From: a virus
IMG/VR virus record: IMGVR_UViG_3300034102_000629
Coordinates: 1 to 48,324 of that record
Reading direction: 5' to 3' (one strand)
Length of the DNA stretch: 48,324 nucleotides
Shown here: one piece after another, positions 8,201 through 17,628 of the stretch
Position numbering within the stretch: the stretch's first letter is position 1
Layout of the letters: each line of letters opens with the position of its first letter
Notes under the pieces: generated by a model
Database searches by the model: none
What the model saw: only the letters and a program-made list of their open reading frames with translations
What the model was told of the DNA's origin: nothing
Program-made: the position numbers and the translations under genes

Positions 8201-9948
8201 CTAGAGAAAAAGAAAAGATTCAAGATGAAGATATCTTCCAACCTACAGAGAAAGATACTGTAATTGATTCTTTAATCAAGTCTTTTGAGTCTCAGCCTTT
8301 AGAAGTTCAAGTAGAGAACGAACAAGGTAACTTAGAGACAGTAAGAAACGAAGAAAGAAAGACTAGGGAGATGAGAGCAATCTTTGCCATTCCTAGATCT
8401 AAATCTAAAGAACAAGCTAAGAATAGAATTAAATCTATTTTTAAAGCTATTGGATATAGTGCAGAGGATATTAACAAAGCACTAGAAGATCTTAACCAAG
8501 TGTTTGATAACCAAGAGGTTACAAATCCTGGTGACATTTATACTTCATACTTAAGATTCTTAAATCCTACTTTACTTAAAGGTTTACCTGATAAGGTTGT
8601 TCCACAAGAAGACATTCTAGCAGAAGAAGCTCCTACAGAAGTAGCAGCAACTCCTACAGAAGTAACTCCCGTTGTTGAAGTTACTCCTTCTACCTTAGAA
8701 GAAGACGAACTATTTGGAACTAACGAAGAGATTGATGCAGCAAGAGAAAAGAAACTAGAGATTCCTGAAGTAGATCCAGCTGACGAAGTTGTAGAAGTTA
8801 CAGTAGAAGCACCCGTAGTAGAAGATGAGTTTGATGGCTTAGAGGTAGTTCCTGTAAGTAAAATAGAATCTCCTGACTTAGTAGCAACTACTCCTACTGT
8901 ATTTACAAGTAGTAATGCAACAGTACAGGGTTCTATTATGAAGACTATAAGCAACTCTGTAGAGTCGTTTAACTTAAAGTTGGTAGATATGTTCTCTTTC
9001 ATTAGAGAGACTTTAGGAGAGTCATCTATGTCTACCCTAGAGAGCATCTATAATAACGTAACAGAGGCGCTTAAAATAAACGATACAGAAGCTATTGCTA
9101 GACTTAAGGAAGACTATTTAGCTGTGTTTAGTGGAAGTACATTTGCTAATGAGCAGTTAGAGTATATTTGGAACGAACAGTATGTAAAAGGAAAACCTGA
9201 TGCTTCTATTCCTTTCCAAGAAGCTGCCTATGTAACTAACCCTCAGTTTGCTTTAGCCTATCAAGGAGAACCAGTAATTGTTACTGGAGTAAATAAGCAA
9301 ACAGAAGAGATGTTTACTTACAAAGCAACTGTAACAGGTAATGTAAACGAAGCTAACCAGATTGAAGTTAAGACTGCAAAAGGTGCCTTAGTTTATATTA
9401 AGAAAAGTAACCTCCAAACAACTACAACTAAACCTGTCAACGTAAGAACAACCTTCAATCAAACTAACTCTGTAATGATTACTGCAGTAGATAGAACTAG
9501 TGGAGAGATTGCTAAGTTTAATTCTAACGGAGAAAGAGACGCTCAAGGAGATACTCAGTTAAATGTGTTTGCTCCTAGAGAAAACGATACAATGAAAGAA
9601 GTAAGAAAGAATCTTGCTTCAGGTCAACCTATTGCTCATACTCTTCCTATTCACGCAGTAGCTAGAATAAACAATAGTGCTGCTTATAAAAAAGGAAAGA
9701 ACTCTGTTTACTTAACTGCGTCAGTTGCAGGTATAGATACTAGTATTCAAACAGTAGAATCTATACAAGAGGAAGTATTATCAGAGCAGGTTACCGAACC
9801 AGAAGTAACTACTAACTTAAGTAAAGATGAGTTAGATATTCTTTCTTTTGATGTTAGTTCTATTGAAGGACTTGAAGGAGCTACTGAGTCTTTAGACCAG
9901 AATACTAGCAAAGAGATAGACGATGCAGGTAGCTGTAAGATTAATTAA
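5269..9948 (+). CDS. Giant virion protein next to the RNA polymerase (1559 aa)
   Basis: I place the start at the ATG at 5269 (MPKEPVYNVSP), just after the previous stop; the frame is open back to 5209 but that part lies inside the upstream gene. Residues 407-418 (DLNKDQQLDERD) form a textbook EF-hand/dockerin-like Ca-binding loop. Two hydrophobic Gly/Ala-rich stretches at about 455-490 and 621-652 could insert into or cross a membrane, as expected of an ejection protein. Long helical regions follow, then an acidic Pro/Glu/Val-rich linker (about 1120-1200) and a beta-rich C-terminal part. Its only cysteine is residue 1556 in the tail GSCKIN. Probably a packaged partner of the RNA polymerase; exact role unknown. 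Confidence 0.7.
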   Translation: MPKEPVYNVSPKSGILTSRTVNLADPNVSNALVYADISARNTQAQVAQINQKKEAERLKAANDAKIDGALEAAAKINLESAGALRPGMFFPPPSAKGTMGPQLTAEYQLVNQEKNRSKQIITESFAEKDPISEELNRKIGQVEDQLDSVISSKQSGSPITTGEGGGGAGLFLQDFIKEKALGKDVSIEKEKELRTTLANLSQAQVSINRFKTDIQLAKATEDYLLNLKGKGQKIDQNTIKGLVDISKDIVAKQRAATRGDELYNPDTYETYMTQIKGNNDFFDWRHTDISIGSTLEAVNNKIKEDPSKAKELIPVLNELQNVYKQHEKTNKDAYDNYYGAQKRYLKEGMSGSTYLKSQVVGSIGEGFYNFASPFVTTSLDLLGLRKTAFEARQAKDKTYSGAVLYADLNKDQQLDERDWDIHKNYQRVGQDVTYIKQDGSRGYLAESVLGASVRTLAEMVPTLIATRGLMGVGMGARAATFLPVAVSSGVRSFEENKKWYKDKTNAAVVGTIQGIIEGATESIVPDINYFLGNKKLATKALGAGEKKYFIAQTLVPEFTTLSTAAKNFLTSSAYAGKAIASQSLQEGFEEEISMFANYFLDKVYKTKDDQFGEKPQELDTSSILGFGNSMITTFINSAASGLLMSGASIAASRNQDRNYMRFNIANNPELFKQELTKQLQNNQITQDQYNRGILETNRLTQLKERANSTMMNLVDGATLLEDKDQQYDYFSRLLRRDDLLQKVDYTAMSDEDKVEYAKQVETVEKEIDSYENLAKQYAEMPQEKKEEVLAKMVQRQLDTVQSTNSPAVLAKNLEAIDDAIQIGEKTGKGTPIMTSGRQQVREAVIARMEQLNDVQDNGNTAFENQLLDTPVESMGESMQVSNVVRLEKLLLENNEMISPQVRQELLGRIATASVTAQEQLKSLSKKEQKKVIARELARVELLHPGTAFSDERLQKLFAIEFTPEEKSELIRETAVTIAREKEKIQDEDIFQPTEKDTVIDSLIKSFESQPLEVQVENEQGNLETVRNEERKTREMRAIFAIPRSKSKEQAKNRIKSIFKAIGYSAEDINKALEDLNQVFDNQEVTNPGDIYTSYLRFLNPTLLKGLPDKVVPQEDILAEEAPTEVAATPTEVTPVVEVTPSTLEEDELFGTNEEIDAAREKKLEIPEVDPADEVVEVTVEAPVVEDEFDGLEVVPVSKIESPDLVATTPTVFTSSNATVQGSIMKTISNSVESFNLKLVDMFSFIRETLGESSMSTLESIYNNVTEALKINDTEAIARLKEDYLAVFSGSTFANEQLEYIWNEQYVKGKPDASIPFQEAAYVTNPQFALAYQGEPVIVTGVNKQTEEMFTYKATVTGNVNEANQIEVKTAKGALVYIKKSNLQTTTTKPVNVRTTFNQTNSVMITAVDRTSGEIAKFNSNGERDAQGDTQLNVFAPRENDTMKEVRKNLASGQPIAHTLPIHAVARINNSAAYKKGKNSVYLTASVAGIDTSIQTVESIQEEVLSEQVTEPEVTTNLSKDELDILSFDVSSIEGLEGATESLDQNTSKEIDDAGSCKIN

Positions 9949-9974
9949 TAAGAGTTAAAAGTACTAAACTAAAG

Positions 9975-9982
9975 TATATTTG
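9975..9982 (+). promoter_or_regulatory. TATATTTG promoter motif immediately before the RNA polymerase gene
   Basis: TATATTTG lies in the 39-base gap before the 2362-aa gene, with only five bases between the box and the ATG at 9988. If it works as a -7 element, transcription would begin at or next to the start codon and the mRNA would be nearly leaderless. Confidence 0.5.
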
Positions 9983-9987
9983 TAAAG

Positions 9988-12900
9988 ATGGCAAAAATAA
10001 TCTGCCCTACCAGGGAAAATAAAGACTTTTCAAACTTAAGCAATGCTATAGGTAGTGATGCCTTAGCAAGATATGTATGGCTTCAACACGGTAATCTTCC
10101 TTTAAATGTAACTGAAGATGCTGAAGGAAAAGTTATTCCTAATGAGACATATGAAAGAATCTTAAACGAGGTTGCAGACGGTAATGAAAATCTTGCCTTA
10201 GGTATTACTTCTTTGATGTACTATCCTAGCTTTAGAGAGAAGTATGCTGAAGAAGATCCTGCTTTTATTGTAGATTACATTAAACAGGAAGTACAAGACA
10301 AACAAGAGAAAGCAGCTAGAAGACAGGCTCAGATCGAAGAAGAGAAAATTATTCCTGGAACAAAAACTCTTTACATTCAATCACCTGAAGGAGACGTTGT
10401 ATATACCCAAGAAGAAGGAAAAGAAATCTTTGATAGCTTAGAGTACTTAGCGTCTACTAAAAAAGGTTGGAAGGGTGTAGTCGAATCATTGAAAGAAAGA
10501 CTTACAGACATTCAAACAAGAATTAAGAATGGTGCAAGCGATCCTGAAGTAACTGTTACTCCTCAAGAACTTTTAATTGGTAAGAACTTAGTCAACCTTC
10601 TTAAGCATTGGCCTCAAGTAAAAGCTTGGTATCTTAGTCAAGATACAAACTTTGGCTTAGAGTTACTTGAAGATGAAGTAGATCAAGAGACAGGAGGAAG
10701 TGTATACAATAAGAATGCACATGAACGCAGTCAGATGGATTTAGCATCTGCTGAAGTTATCAAATTAGTACAGTCTCTTCCTAGGTATAATAAACTTACT
10801 ACACAAGATCGTAAGGACGTTAAAGAAGGCAAGAAGAGTATTACAGACTTTCAAGTAATCAGTAACCTAACAGGCTTTCCTGTAGTGGGAACCTTCTCTA
10901 CTAACTGGAACGTACTTACCTCTAGTTTGTCTGGTATTACTAAGTATGATAAAATCTTACAAGAGTTAGAAGTAGTTGCTCAAGAATATCCTCAGTTTAG
11001 AGACTTAGCTAACATGCTTCCTAAGGAAGATATACAAGATGCAGATCTAAAGACTGCAAACTTTGTAGCTTCTTTTGTACAGACTGTATCCTTGCCAGAG
11101 ATTGCTGCTTTTCAATTATCTATAGGTAAGAAGAACGTAGGAAAAGAAACTAAGACTGTTACTAAAGTATTCCAACTAGGTACTAGAACTGTAGACAACT
11201 TAATCAGATACTTCGATGAAGATTACTTTAAGTCTAATCCAAAGTATGGTATTGCTAACGCAGAAGGTAAGACTGTTTTAAACATTCCTAAACTGCTAGA
11301 AGACTTTGCAAGTATCAAAGACATAAGAAGATTCTTTGCAGAACGTGGAGACATAACTTCGCCTGAAGGAAGAAAAGTGCTTCAGAACATTCATAAGTTC
11401 TATACTGCTTTAGGTATTATCCCTAGTAACGCACTCTATCAAAAAGATAAAAAAGCTCTATATGCATTCTTAGCTGATACTACATTTGAAGTTAGAGAAC
11501 TGTATGATAAATTAGACGCTAGCATAGATGACACTACAGTTACTCAGCCTTTGCAGTTCTTAGCAAGACCACAAGGTAAAGGAAAAGAACTAGGTCCTAA
11601 GTTTGATATCATTAATAAGGTAGTAGGATACTACGGTAAGTTTGAGAGAGAGTTCGCTTCAGGTTCTTACTATAACCCCGAAGATAAACTTCAGTACAAT
11701 CGTGTACAATACTTCTACCTAACTCAGGTAACTAACGCTATCAATAGTGTTAATAGCTATAAAGAGTTAATTGCTATGCCTGAGTTTGCTCATTTAGACT
11801 TTAGATTAAATCCTAACATCTTAGGATCTCTTTGGATGGAAAGAATGTTTGGTCTAAGTATTAAAGACAAGACAATAGCTCAGCTTAAAAAAGAATTAGA
11901 TGGAGGCAAAGAGTTTTCTAGACTTAAAACTAGATTTAGTAAAGAGCCTTTCAAGATCAACATAGTAAACTACTCTGGATTAAGTATTGATGCAGATGTA
12001 AAAGATGGAGTTACTACCACAGAACTTACAGCTGAGGATAAGATTACACAGGACTTCTTGTCTTTCTTTACCTCAGGTTTAGTAGAGAATATTCGTTTTG
12101 GTGATAAAGGAACTTCTTATGCAACTCAAACTTCAGGTAAGATAGAAGAAAGAATCTATATTCCTTTGAACGGTGAGGTTATGTCATCGACTGAAAAACC
12201 TATTTCTGTAGTAGAGAAGACTTTAGTAGACCAATTCAAATCATACCTTGCTTCAGAAGTATACCGTGTTTTAGCGATTAACAAAGATACTAAGAAGCAC
12301 ACTTACAATAAGAACGGAAGACAGTTGTTCTTATTTAAAGATATCATTTCTAAAGAAGACTACGATGCACTAACTAGTGAAGATAGTAACGTAGTCAAAG
12401 AAGCTTTCACAAGAGTATCTAATGAACTGCCTACATACTTAGGTAACTACTTTTCTCAACAGACTCAAGCATATAAGAGTCGGTTATTGGATTCTGTAGT
12501 AGGAGACACTACTGCTATTAAGACAACCTCAGAAGAGGTTAGAGAAGATCAACTAATCAACTCTCTTAATGCATTAGGGTTTATGGACCCTGCATTGTCT
12601 AAAGTAGCGCTGAATAAACAAAACTTAGATTACGTTATTGCAAACTACTTAAAGAATGACTTTATTCATAAGGCAGAGTTTATGAAAGTGTTTGTGGGAG
12701 ATATCGCTAACTTCCAAGTTAAGGGTGACTTCCGTGAGGTATTTAAGCGTATTCCTCTTACCTCTTCTCCTGGATTTATTTTCCAAGACAATGCAATAGT
12801 AATGGCACACTTAAATAATAGTAGTGCTACTAATGGTTTGTACAAAGCCCTTAGAGGGGGTGTAAGAAAGTTTGGTAAGACTGTAAGAACTGTAGTATTT

Positions 12901-15900
12901 AATGACGTTAATACTTTTTCTAAAGAAGATTGGCCTACGTATAGAGCTGCTTTAGGACTTCCTGATACTATGGAGTATCAAGAGTATGTAAACTCTCCTA
13001 AGGAAGCAGATGCACAAGGTCTAGTTAGTTTAGATTTTTATCGTAACTATCTTATTGGTCTAGGACAGTGGTCTCAGGAGCAAGAAAATGCTTACTTGAG
13101 TGAAATTGAAATCTTCAAGATTCTTAATAAGAAAGAAAAGACTGAGGAAGACTATGCTAAGATGCAAGAGTTAAAGGCTTCTATGAATTACGTAGGTTTC
13201 CCTCCACTTAAGTTGGGACACTATGGACCTATTGTAGAAGATCCTAAACTTACAGCCTTACACAAGTATTCTTTAGCTCCTATGATTCCTTCTATGATTG
13301 CAGGAACACAGTTAGAAGAGTTAAACAAACAAATGATAGCTAAGCAAATTGACTATGCTACATTTAACTCAGGATCTAAAGCCTCTAACTACGGAGATGC
13401 TCTAGACTTTTATGTTCCAGATGCAGACAATCAAGGAACTCTTAAAGTTAACCCAGGAATTAAAGGTAACAACGTTACTACTCTACACTTAACTAATCTT
13501 AAACAACAACAGTATATTGCTCCTAAGTTTAAAAACGAAGCTACTTTAGCTACTCAGATGGTTAAGCTTATCTTTGGTGACTTCTTTGCTCAAGGTAAAC
13601 TAACTGACTTAAACGCAAGTACTGCACAGAACATCTCTAACCTTTACAGAGAATATACAAACGTATTAGGAAATATTATCGGAGCAGAAGAAGCTAACCT
13701 GTTTAATAAGTTAGGCATTAGCAAAGACTCTAACGGTAATATTGTAGGCTTTGATAACAAGAAGTTTTATAACTTCCTAAAAGGAGAGTTAGAAAAGAGA
13801 GACACAAGTGCTTCTCTTAAAAGATATATCCAATTAGATGCAGCTGGTAACATCAAATATCCCTTAGATGCTACTAAGAACAGAGCAGAGATAGAAAACA
13901 TCTTACTCTCTATTATCAATAACAAGATTATCTCTCAGAAGATCCACGGAGAATCTTATGTACAGATGGCTTCTACAGCTCAAGGTACCACAAGATTTGC
14001 TAAACCTACTGAAGAACAAATTAAGAAGTACGGTATTAACGGATTACGATTCTACCGTAAGGGTCCTGATGGTACAGAACCTGCAGATGTAAAGATTGCA
14101 TTCAATCCTAAGAAGCATGCAGGTTTACTTAATCTTACATTTAAAGGTAAGAAGATTGGAACTATAGAAAACCTTAACAAGATTATTAAGTCTGATAACA
14201 GAGAAGCTATTGATTGGGTAAACCAACACACTAAGAAACTTAGCTTAGTAGGTGTGCGTATCCCAGTACAAGGATTAAACTCTATGGAGTACTTTAGAGT
14301 AAGAGAGTTCTTACCTACTAGTGCAGGTCCTGTTATTGTAGTTCCTTCTCAGATTGTAGTTAAGTCTGGTTCTGACTTTGACATAGACAAGTTGACTATG
14401 TTTGAACCTAAGTTGAATGCTAACGGAGAGTTAGTAGATGATGGAGGATTTACATTAGACACATACAAAGAGAACCTTCCTAGTCAGAAGGAAGCTATGA
14501 GAATGCTTAAGACTCTTACTGAAGCTAAACAAGCTTTAACAGAAGTGTTGGCAGCAACTCCTGCTTATGTAAACAAAAAGCAATTAGAGAAAGAAATCAA
14601 AGAGCTAACTGAGTCTATCTCTACGACAGAAGAAGAGATTGGTAAGTTCTCTAACAAGAAAATGAATCTAGAAGAACTACAGGCACTTATGTCTGAGGGA
14701 TCTAGCGAGAAAGAAAACTTAATTAAAGCTAAGATAGAAGAAGCAAAAGCACTTGCTAAATCAGGTGATCTAGCTGCATCTCTTCCAGTACTTAAAGCAC
14801 TTAAGTCTGAAATCAAAAACTACGTAGAATCAGTTAATGGAGTAAGAAACTTTAAACAAGCTAACATCAACAAGTTGATTGATGTATTTAGTTCTGTTCT
14901 TTCTATGAAAGAAAACTACGATAAGCTAGTTCTTCCTAACACTAACACTGTACTTACAGAAATATCTGATAAGCTAGATGCTAATCCTATCACTTCTACT
15001 GAACTCTTTAGTCCTCTAACATCTAATCGTGTATACGGAGACAATATTGAGTCTAAGAAGGCCTTAGGAATTGACGCTAAGCTGAACACTATGCAGAAGG
15101 AATTCCAGATTGCAGGTCTTGTTTATACAAACGAGTATAGTTCTATGTATACTTTTCCTGCAAATTACTCAGAAGGAGGAATTAGTTTAGGAGAAAAGAC
15201 TCTTACAGACGGAACTTCTATCTCTCGTGTAATAAGTGAAACTATTAATGGTCACGTAGATATTGCAAAAGAAGATTGGATTATCTTGTTAGGATTAGAT
15301 AAAGCTAAGACTCCTTTATTTCATGCTATGATTCTTGCAGGTACCCCTGTGAAGACTGCCTTAGATTTCTTGAATAAGCCTTTAGTAAAACACGTTCTTA
15401 AAGAATCTACTAGAGGACCTTTGTTCAAACAATTAGGGGTCAGAAGAGGAAGACCTGTCAAACAAACTTTCAAAGAAGTGTTAGTGGATACTTTTAAGAG
15501 TTTAAATGTATCTAACGAGTCAATGGGAGTTATTAATGACATCATCAAGACTAATACTAGTGCAGCAGGTGCTAACGTAAAGAAAATCATCCAAGCTCTG
15601 AGTGAAAGTTCAGCATTTCAAGAAAATGAACAGGATAAAGGACAGGTAAATGATTTGATTAACTTGTTTGTTGTTAAGGAGTTACAAGGTTCTATTCAAC
15701 AATTAACTAGTCTTGTAGATTACAATACAAAAAGATTTCAAAACTCTTACCAAGTTAAATCTGACAAGATTACTGCAGCTAAACTTAGAGATAGCTTCAA
15801 CGCCAAAGGAATATATAACCTAACTAAAAAATCTGCTTTGTCTAAGTTTAATCAGTCTAATACTATCGAGTCTTTGATGCCTCAAGTATTTGATGTATCT

Positions 15901-17076
15901 AATCACCCTAGCGTGCTAGATGCTATCGGAATTTACTCTAGTTTTGCAGGATTATTTACTGAAGAAGACTTAGTTAAAGCTTCTAGAAAAGTTAAAGATA
16001 ACTACTTAGTGGCTATGGTACAACTCTTTGGAGTAGATAACACAGGTACTAAGTTGCAAGATAAGTTTTTCTCTCAAGCAGGATTACTTAATAAGACCAA
16101 TCCTAATAACCTAGCTAAGCGTATTGCAGACATTACAGAAAAGTACAGTGACCTGTCTAAGAATCAGATTTTAGCAAATCTTTACACAGCTGAAACTAAC
16201 TCTAACAATATCATTTTTAAACTTAGAAATGCTAACTTAGATAATTACCTTATTGGAGAATACGAGAAAGCATTTATTGAAGGACTTAATGACGTACGTG
16301 AAGACGTACGTGAAGTATTTCAGAATTTAGGTTTAGGAACATTTCTTCAATTTGGATTTGCTAAAAACTCTTATGGGTTGTCTCAGGTAATTCCTTATGA
16401 AACTTACGTAACTCACACTACCCAAGCAGTTGCTAGACTTAAAGAAGGATTAAATGATCCCATGTTTGCAGAGTCTATGTCTAGATATATAGGGTTAATG
16501 ACTAATTTTAATGATAGTAAGAATGTTTCTACCTTAGTTTTAAATTCTAGAGTAGCTGATAGTTTATATCCAGGAGACTTTGAAGCTAATTTTATAGATA
16601 AAATTAAAACAGTAATAGAATCATCCCTTAAAAACATTGCTAACTTTAATAGTAAGTCTTATACTAACTTTGAGAACATTAAATCTAAAGGTAAGTTTAG
16701 AACCTTGCCTATAGAGTTAGTAGATGTTATTCCTACTAAGAAGACTACTCCTGTAGCTATGAGAAATAGAGAGGGTACTATTCTTATTGATGAGAAAGTG
16801 TTCATCAAGAAGTTTAACGACAAAGCTTGGACTCAGCCTGTTAAACAATTAGATGATACTTTTGCTACTCCGTTAGCTTTAGATGAATTTCAATCTATGG
16901 AAGAGTTTTTGACGTTTGCTCTTATTCATGAAACAAAGCATAACACAGTCAAGAGAGTAGACGGAGAGACTGAGGGACAATACGAAGACAGAGTTAATCA
17001 AGCTGCTTTACAAGACTTACGTTACAGTTACCGTAAAGGAGAATCAAGCAGTGTAGTAGATCCATTTAAATGTTAA
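9988..17076 (+). CDS. Giant crAss-like virion RNA polymerase with C-terminal HExxH (2362 aa)
   Basis: Residues 1463-1467 are DFDID within KSGSDFDIDKL, the DxDxD metal-binding motif of the double-psi beta-barrel RNA polymerases of crAss-like phages (family studied in Cellulophaga phage phi14:2 gp66); the length is also comparable. The enzyme is known to be packaged in the virion and to transcribe early genes after entry. Residues 2314-2318 are HETKH, a possible zincin metallopeptidase motif near the end of the chain. The N-terminus MAKIICPTREN resembles, from memory, the start of other giant phage polyproteins. Residues 1500-1600 look coiled-coil. Strikingly, I find only two cysteines: residue 6 and the last residue 2362. 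Polymerase assignment is strong; protease activity is tentative. Confidence 0.85.
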   Translation: MAKIICPTRENKDFSNLSNAIGSDALARYVWLQHGNLPLNVTEDAEGKVIPNETYERILNEVADGNENLALGITSLMYYPSFREKYAEEDPAFIVDYIKQEVQDKQEKAARRQAQIEEEKIIPGTKTLYIQSPEGDVVYTQEEGKEIFDSLEYLASTKKGWKGVVESLKERLTDIQTRIKNGASDPEVTVTPQELLIGKNLVNLLKHWPQVKAWYLSQDTNFGLELLEDEVDQETGGSVYNKNAHERSQMDLASAEVIKLVQSLPRYNKLTTQDRKDVKEGKKSITDFQVISNLTGFPVVGTFSTNWNVLTSSLSGITKYDKILQELEVVAQEYPQFRDLANMLPKEDIQDADLKTANFVASFVQTVSLPEIAAFQLSIGKKNVGKETKTVTKVFQLGTRTVDNLIRYFDEDYFKSNPKYGIANAEGKTVLNIPKLLEDFASIKDIRRFFAERGDITSPEGRKVLQNIHKFYTALGIIPSNALYQKDKKALYAFLADTTFEVRELYDKLDASIDDTTVTQPLQFLARPQGKGKELGPKFDIINKVVGYYGKFEREFASGSYYNPEDKLQYNRVQYFYLTQVTNAINSVNSYKELIAMPEFAHLDFRLNPNILGSLWMERMFGLSIKDKTIAQLKKELDGGKEFSRLKTRFSKEPFKINIVNYSGLSIDADVKDGVTTTELTAEDKITQDFLSFFTSGLVENIRFGDKGTSYATQTSGKIEERIYIPLNGEVMSSTEKPISVVEKTLVDQFKSYLASEVYRVLAINKDTKKHTYNKNGRQLFLFKDIISKEDYDALTSEDSNVVKEAFTRVSNELPTYLGNYFSQQTQAYKSRLLDSVVGDTTAIKTTSEEVREDQLINSLNALGFMDPALSKVALNKQNLDYVIANYLKNDFIHKAEFMKVFVGDIANFQVKGDFREVFKRIPLTSSPGFIFQDNAIVMAHLNNSSATNGLYKALRGGVRKFGKTVRTVVFNDVNTFSKEDWPTYRAALGLPDTMEYQEYVNSPKEADAQGLVSLDFYRNYLIGLGQWSQEQENAYLSEIEIFKILNKKEKTEEDYAKMQELKASMNYVGFPPLKLGHYGPIVEDPKLTALHKYSLAPMIPSMIAGTQLEELNKQMIAKQIDYATFNSGSKASNYGDALDFYVPDADNQGTLKVNPGIKGNNVTTLHLTNLKQQQYIAPKFKNEATLATQMVKLIFGDFFAQGKLTDLNASTAQNISNLYREYTNVLGNIIGAEEANLFNKLGISKDSNGNIVGFDNKKFYNFLKGELEKRDTSASLKRYIQLDAAGNIKYPLDATKNRAEIENILLSIINNKIISQKIHGESYVQMASTAQGTTRFAKPTEEQIKKYGINGLRFYRKGPDGTEPADVKIAFNPKKHAGLLNLTFKGKKIGTIENLNKIIKSDNREAIDWVNQHTKKLSLVGVRIPVQGLNSMEYFRVREFLPTSAGPVIVVPSQIVVKSGSDFDIDKLTMFEPKLNANGELVDDGGFTLDTYKENLPSQKEAMRMLKTLTEAKQALTEVLAATPAYVNKKQLEKEIKELTESISTTEEEIGKFSNKKMNLEELQALMSEGSSEKENLIKAKIEEAKALAKSGDLAASLPVLKALKSEIKNYVESVNGVRNFKQANINKLIDVFSSVLSMKENYDKLVLPNTNTVLTEISDKLDANPITSTELFSPLTSNRVYGDNIESKKALGIDAKLNTMQKEFQIAGLVYTNEYSSMYTFPANYSEGGISLGEKTLTDGTSISRVISETINGHVDIAKEDWIILLGLDKAKTPLFHAMILAGTPVKTALDFLNKPLVKHVLKESTRGPLFKQLGVRRGRPVKQTFKEVLVDTFKSLNVSNESMGVINDIIKTNTSAAGANVKKIIQALSESSAFQENEQDKGQVNDLINLFVVKELQGSIQQLTSLVDYNTKRFQNSYQVKSDKITAAKLRDSFNAKGIYNLTKKSALSKFNQSNTIESLMPQVFDVSNHPSVLDAIGIYSSFAGLFTEEDLVKASRKVKDNYLVAMVQLFGVDNTGTKLQDKFFSQAGLLNKTNPNNLAKRIADITEKYSDLSKNQILANLYTAETNSNNIIFKLRNANLDNYLIGEYEKAFIEGLNDVREDVREVFQNLGLGTFLQFGFAKNSYGLSQVIPYETYVTHTTQAVARLKEGLNDPMFAESMSRYIGLMTNFNDSKNVSTLVLNSRVADSLYPGDFEANFIDKIKTVIESSLKNIANFNSKSYTNFENIKSKGKFRTLPIELVDVIPTKKTTPVAMRNREGTILIDEKVFIKKFNDKAWTQPVKQLDDTFATPLALDEFQSMEEFLTFALIHETKHNTVKRVDGETEGQYEDRVNQAALQDLRYSYRKGESSSVVDPFKC
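16291..16314 (+). repeat. Perfect 12-bp tandem duplication
   Basis: GACGTACGTGAA occurs twice in a row within the RNA polymerase gene and encodes DVREDVRE. Each unit contains the palindrome ACGTACGT less one base. Likely a recent slippage duplication. Confidence 0.8.
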
Positions 17077-17080
17077 ACAC

Positions 17081-17593
17081 ATGGCAAGTTGCGACTTAAA
17101 AACAACAAACAGAGAATACATGATATCTACGGGAGCCTTAGAACAAGGTTCTCGTAAGATAAAAAACGAAGGTCTCTTTGATGTAAAGAATGCAGAGATT
17201 AGAGATGCTGCTAATCAACGTTACAATCTAAACACTCAAGAACTTCCTTTCAGTAAAACAGAAAGAACTATTTCCAGAAGTGAGTATCTTAAAAGAGGGT
17301 CTGACTATTTTGTAGAATGGAACTTTAATGATAAGTTCTTTGATGAAGTAACTCCCACAGTAGAGTTTTATAAGTCTATGGAAGAAAATGAAATAGAAGA
17401 TGAGATCCTACCTACTTATGATCAGTTGCAGATTCCATTCGAAGAGTTAATAGATGAAGATGTGATTGTTAAAGACAGTCCTACTAGATCTACCTTTCCT
17501 TTTGAAGCTGAAGACTATCTGGAAGATGTTAAGCCAGAAACTAAAGCTAATTTAAATAAACTCCAATTCAAAGAACAACAGTGTGGTCTTTGA
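17081..17593 (+). CDS. Small acidic protein between two giant virion proteins (170 aa)
   Basis: Starts four bases after the polymerase stop, so it is translated from the same message. The protein begins MASCDLKTTNREY and ends KEQQCGL; these are its only two cysteines (residues 4 and 168). The C-terminal half is strongly acidic. No family is recognised and no catalytic motif is visible. Its position inside the RNA polymerase cluster and the shared terminal-cysteine pattern suggest a virion partner or linker between the two giant proteins rather than an unrelated gene. Confidence 0.65.
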   Translation: MASCDLKTTNREYMISTGALEQGSRKIKNEGLFDVKNAEIRDAANQRYNLNTQELPFSKTERTISRSEYLKRGSDYFVEWNFNDKFFDEVTPTVEFYKSMEENEIEDEILPTYDQLQIPFEELIDEDVIVKDSPTRSTFPFEAEDYLEDVKPETKANLNKLQFKEQQCGL

Positions 17594-17594
17594 T

Positions 17595-17602
17595 TATATT
17601 TG
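17595..17602 (+). promoter_or_regulatory. TATATTTG promoter motif before the 2009-aa gene
   Basis: TATATTTG sits in the 35-base gap after the 170-aa gene, 26 bases before the ATG at 17629. It matches the Bacteroidetes -7 consensus. A TTTG is present only a few bases upstream, too close to be the -33 element, so the upstream half is not convincing. Confidence 0.45.
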
Positions 17603-17628
17603 TATATATTCTAACTTAAGATAAAATA

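Noticed and set aside
8620-8830. Repeated P/T/E/V codons in the 1559-aa gene
   Set aside because: Imperfect low-complexity acidic linker without a regular DNA repeat unit.
6567-9047. Minus-strand open frames inside the giant plus-strand genes
   Set aside because: They mirror the coding strand's codon bias, have low-complexity Ser/Leu-rich translations and no leaders; shadows of real genes. The same applies to opposite-strand frames in the minus block.
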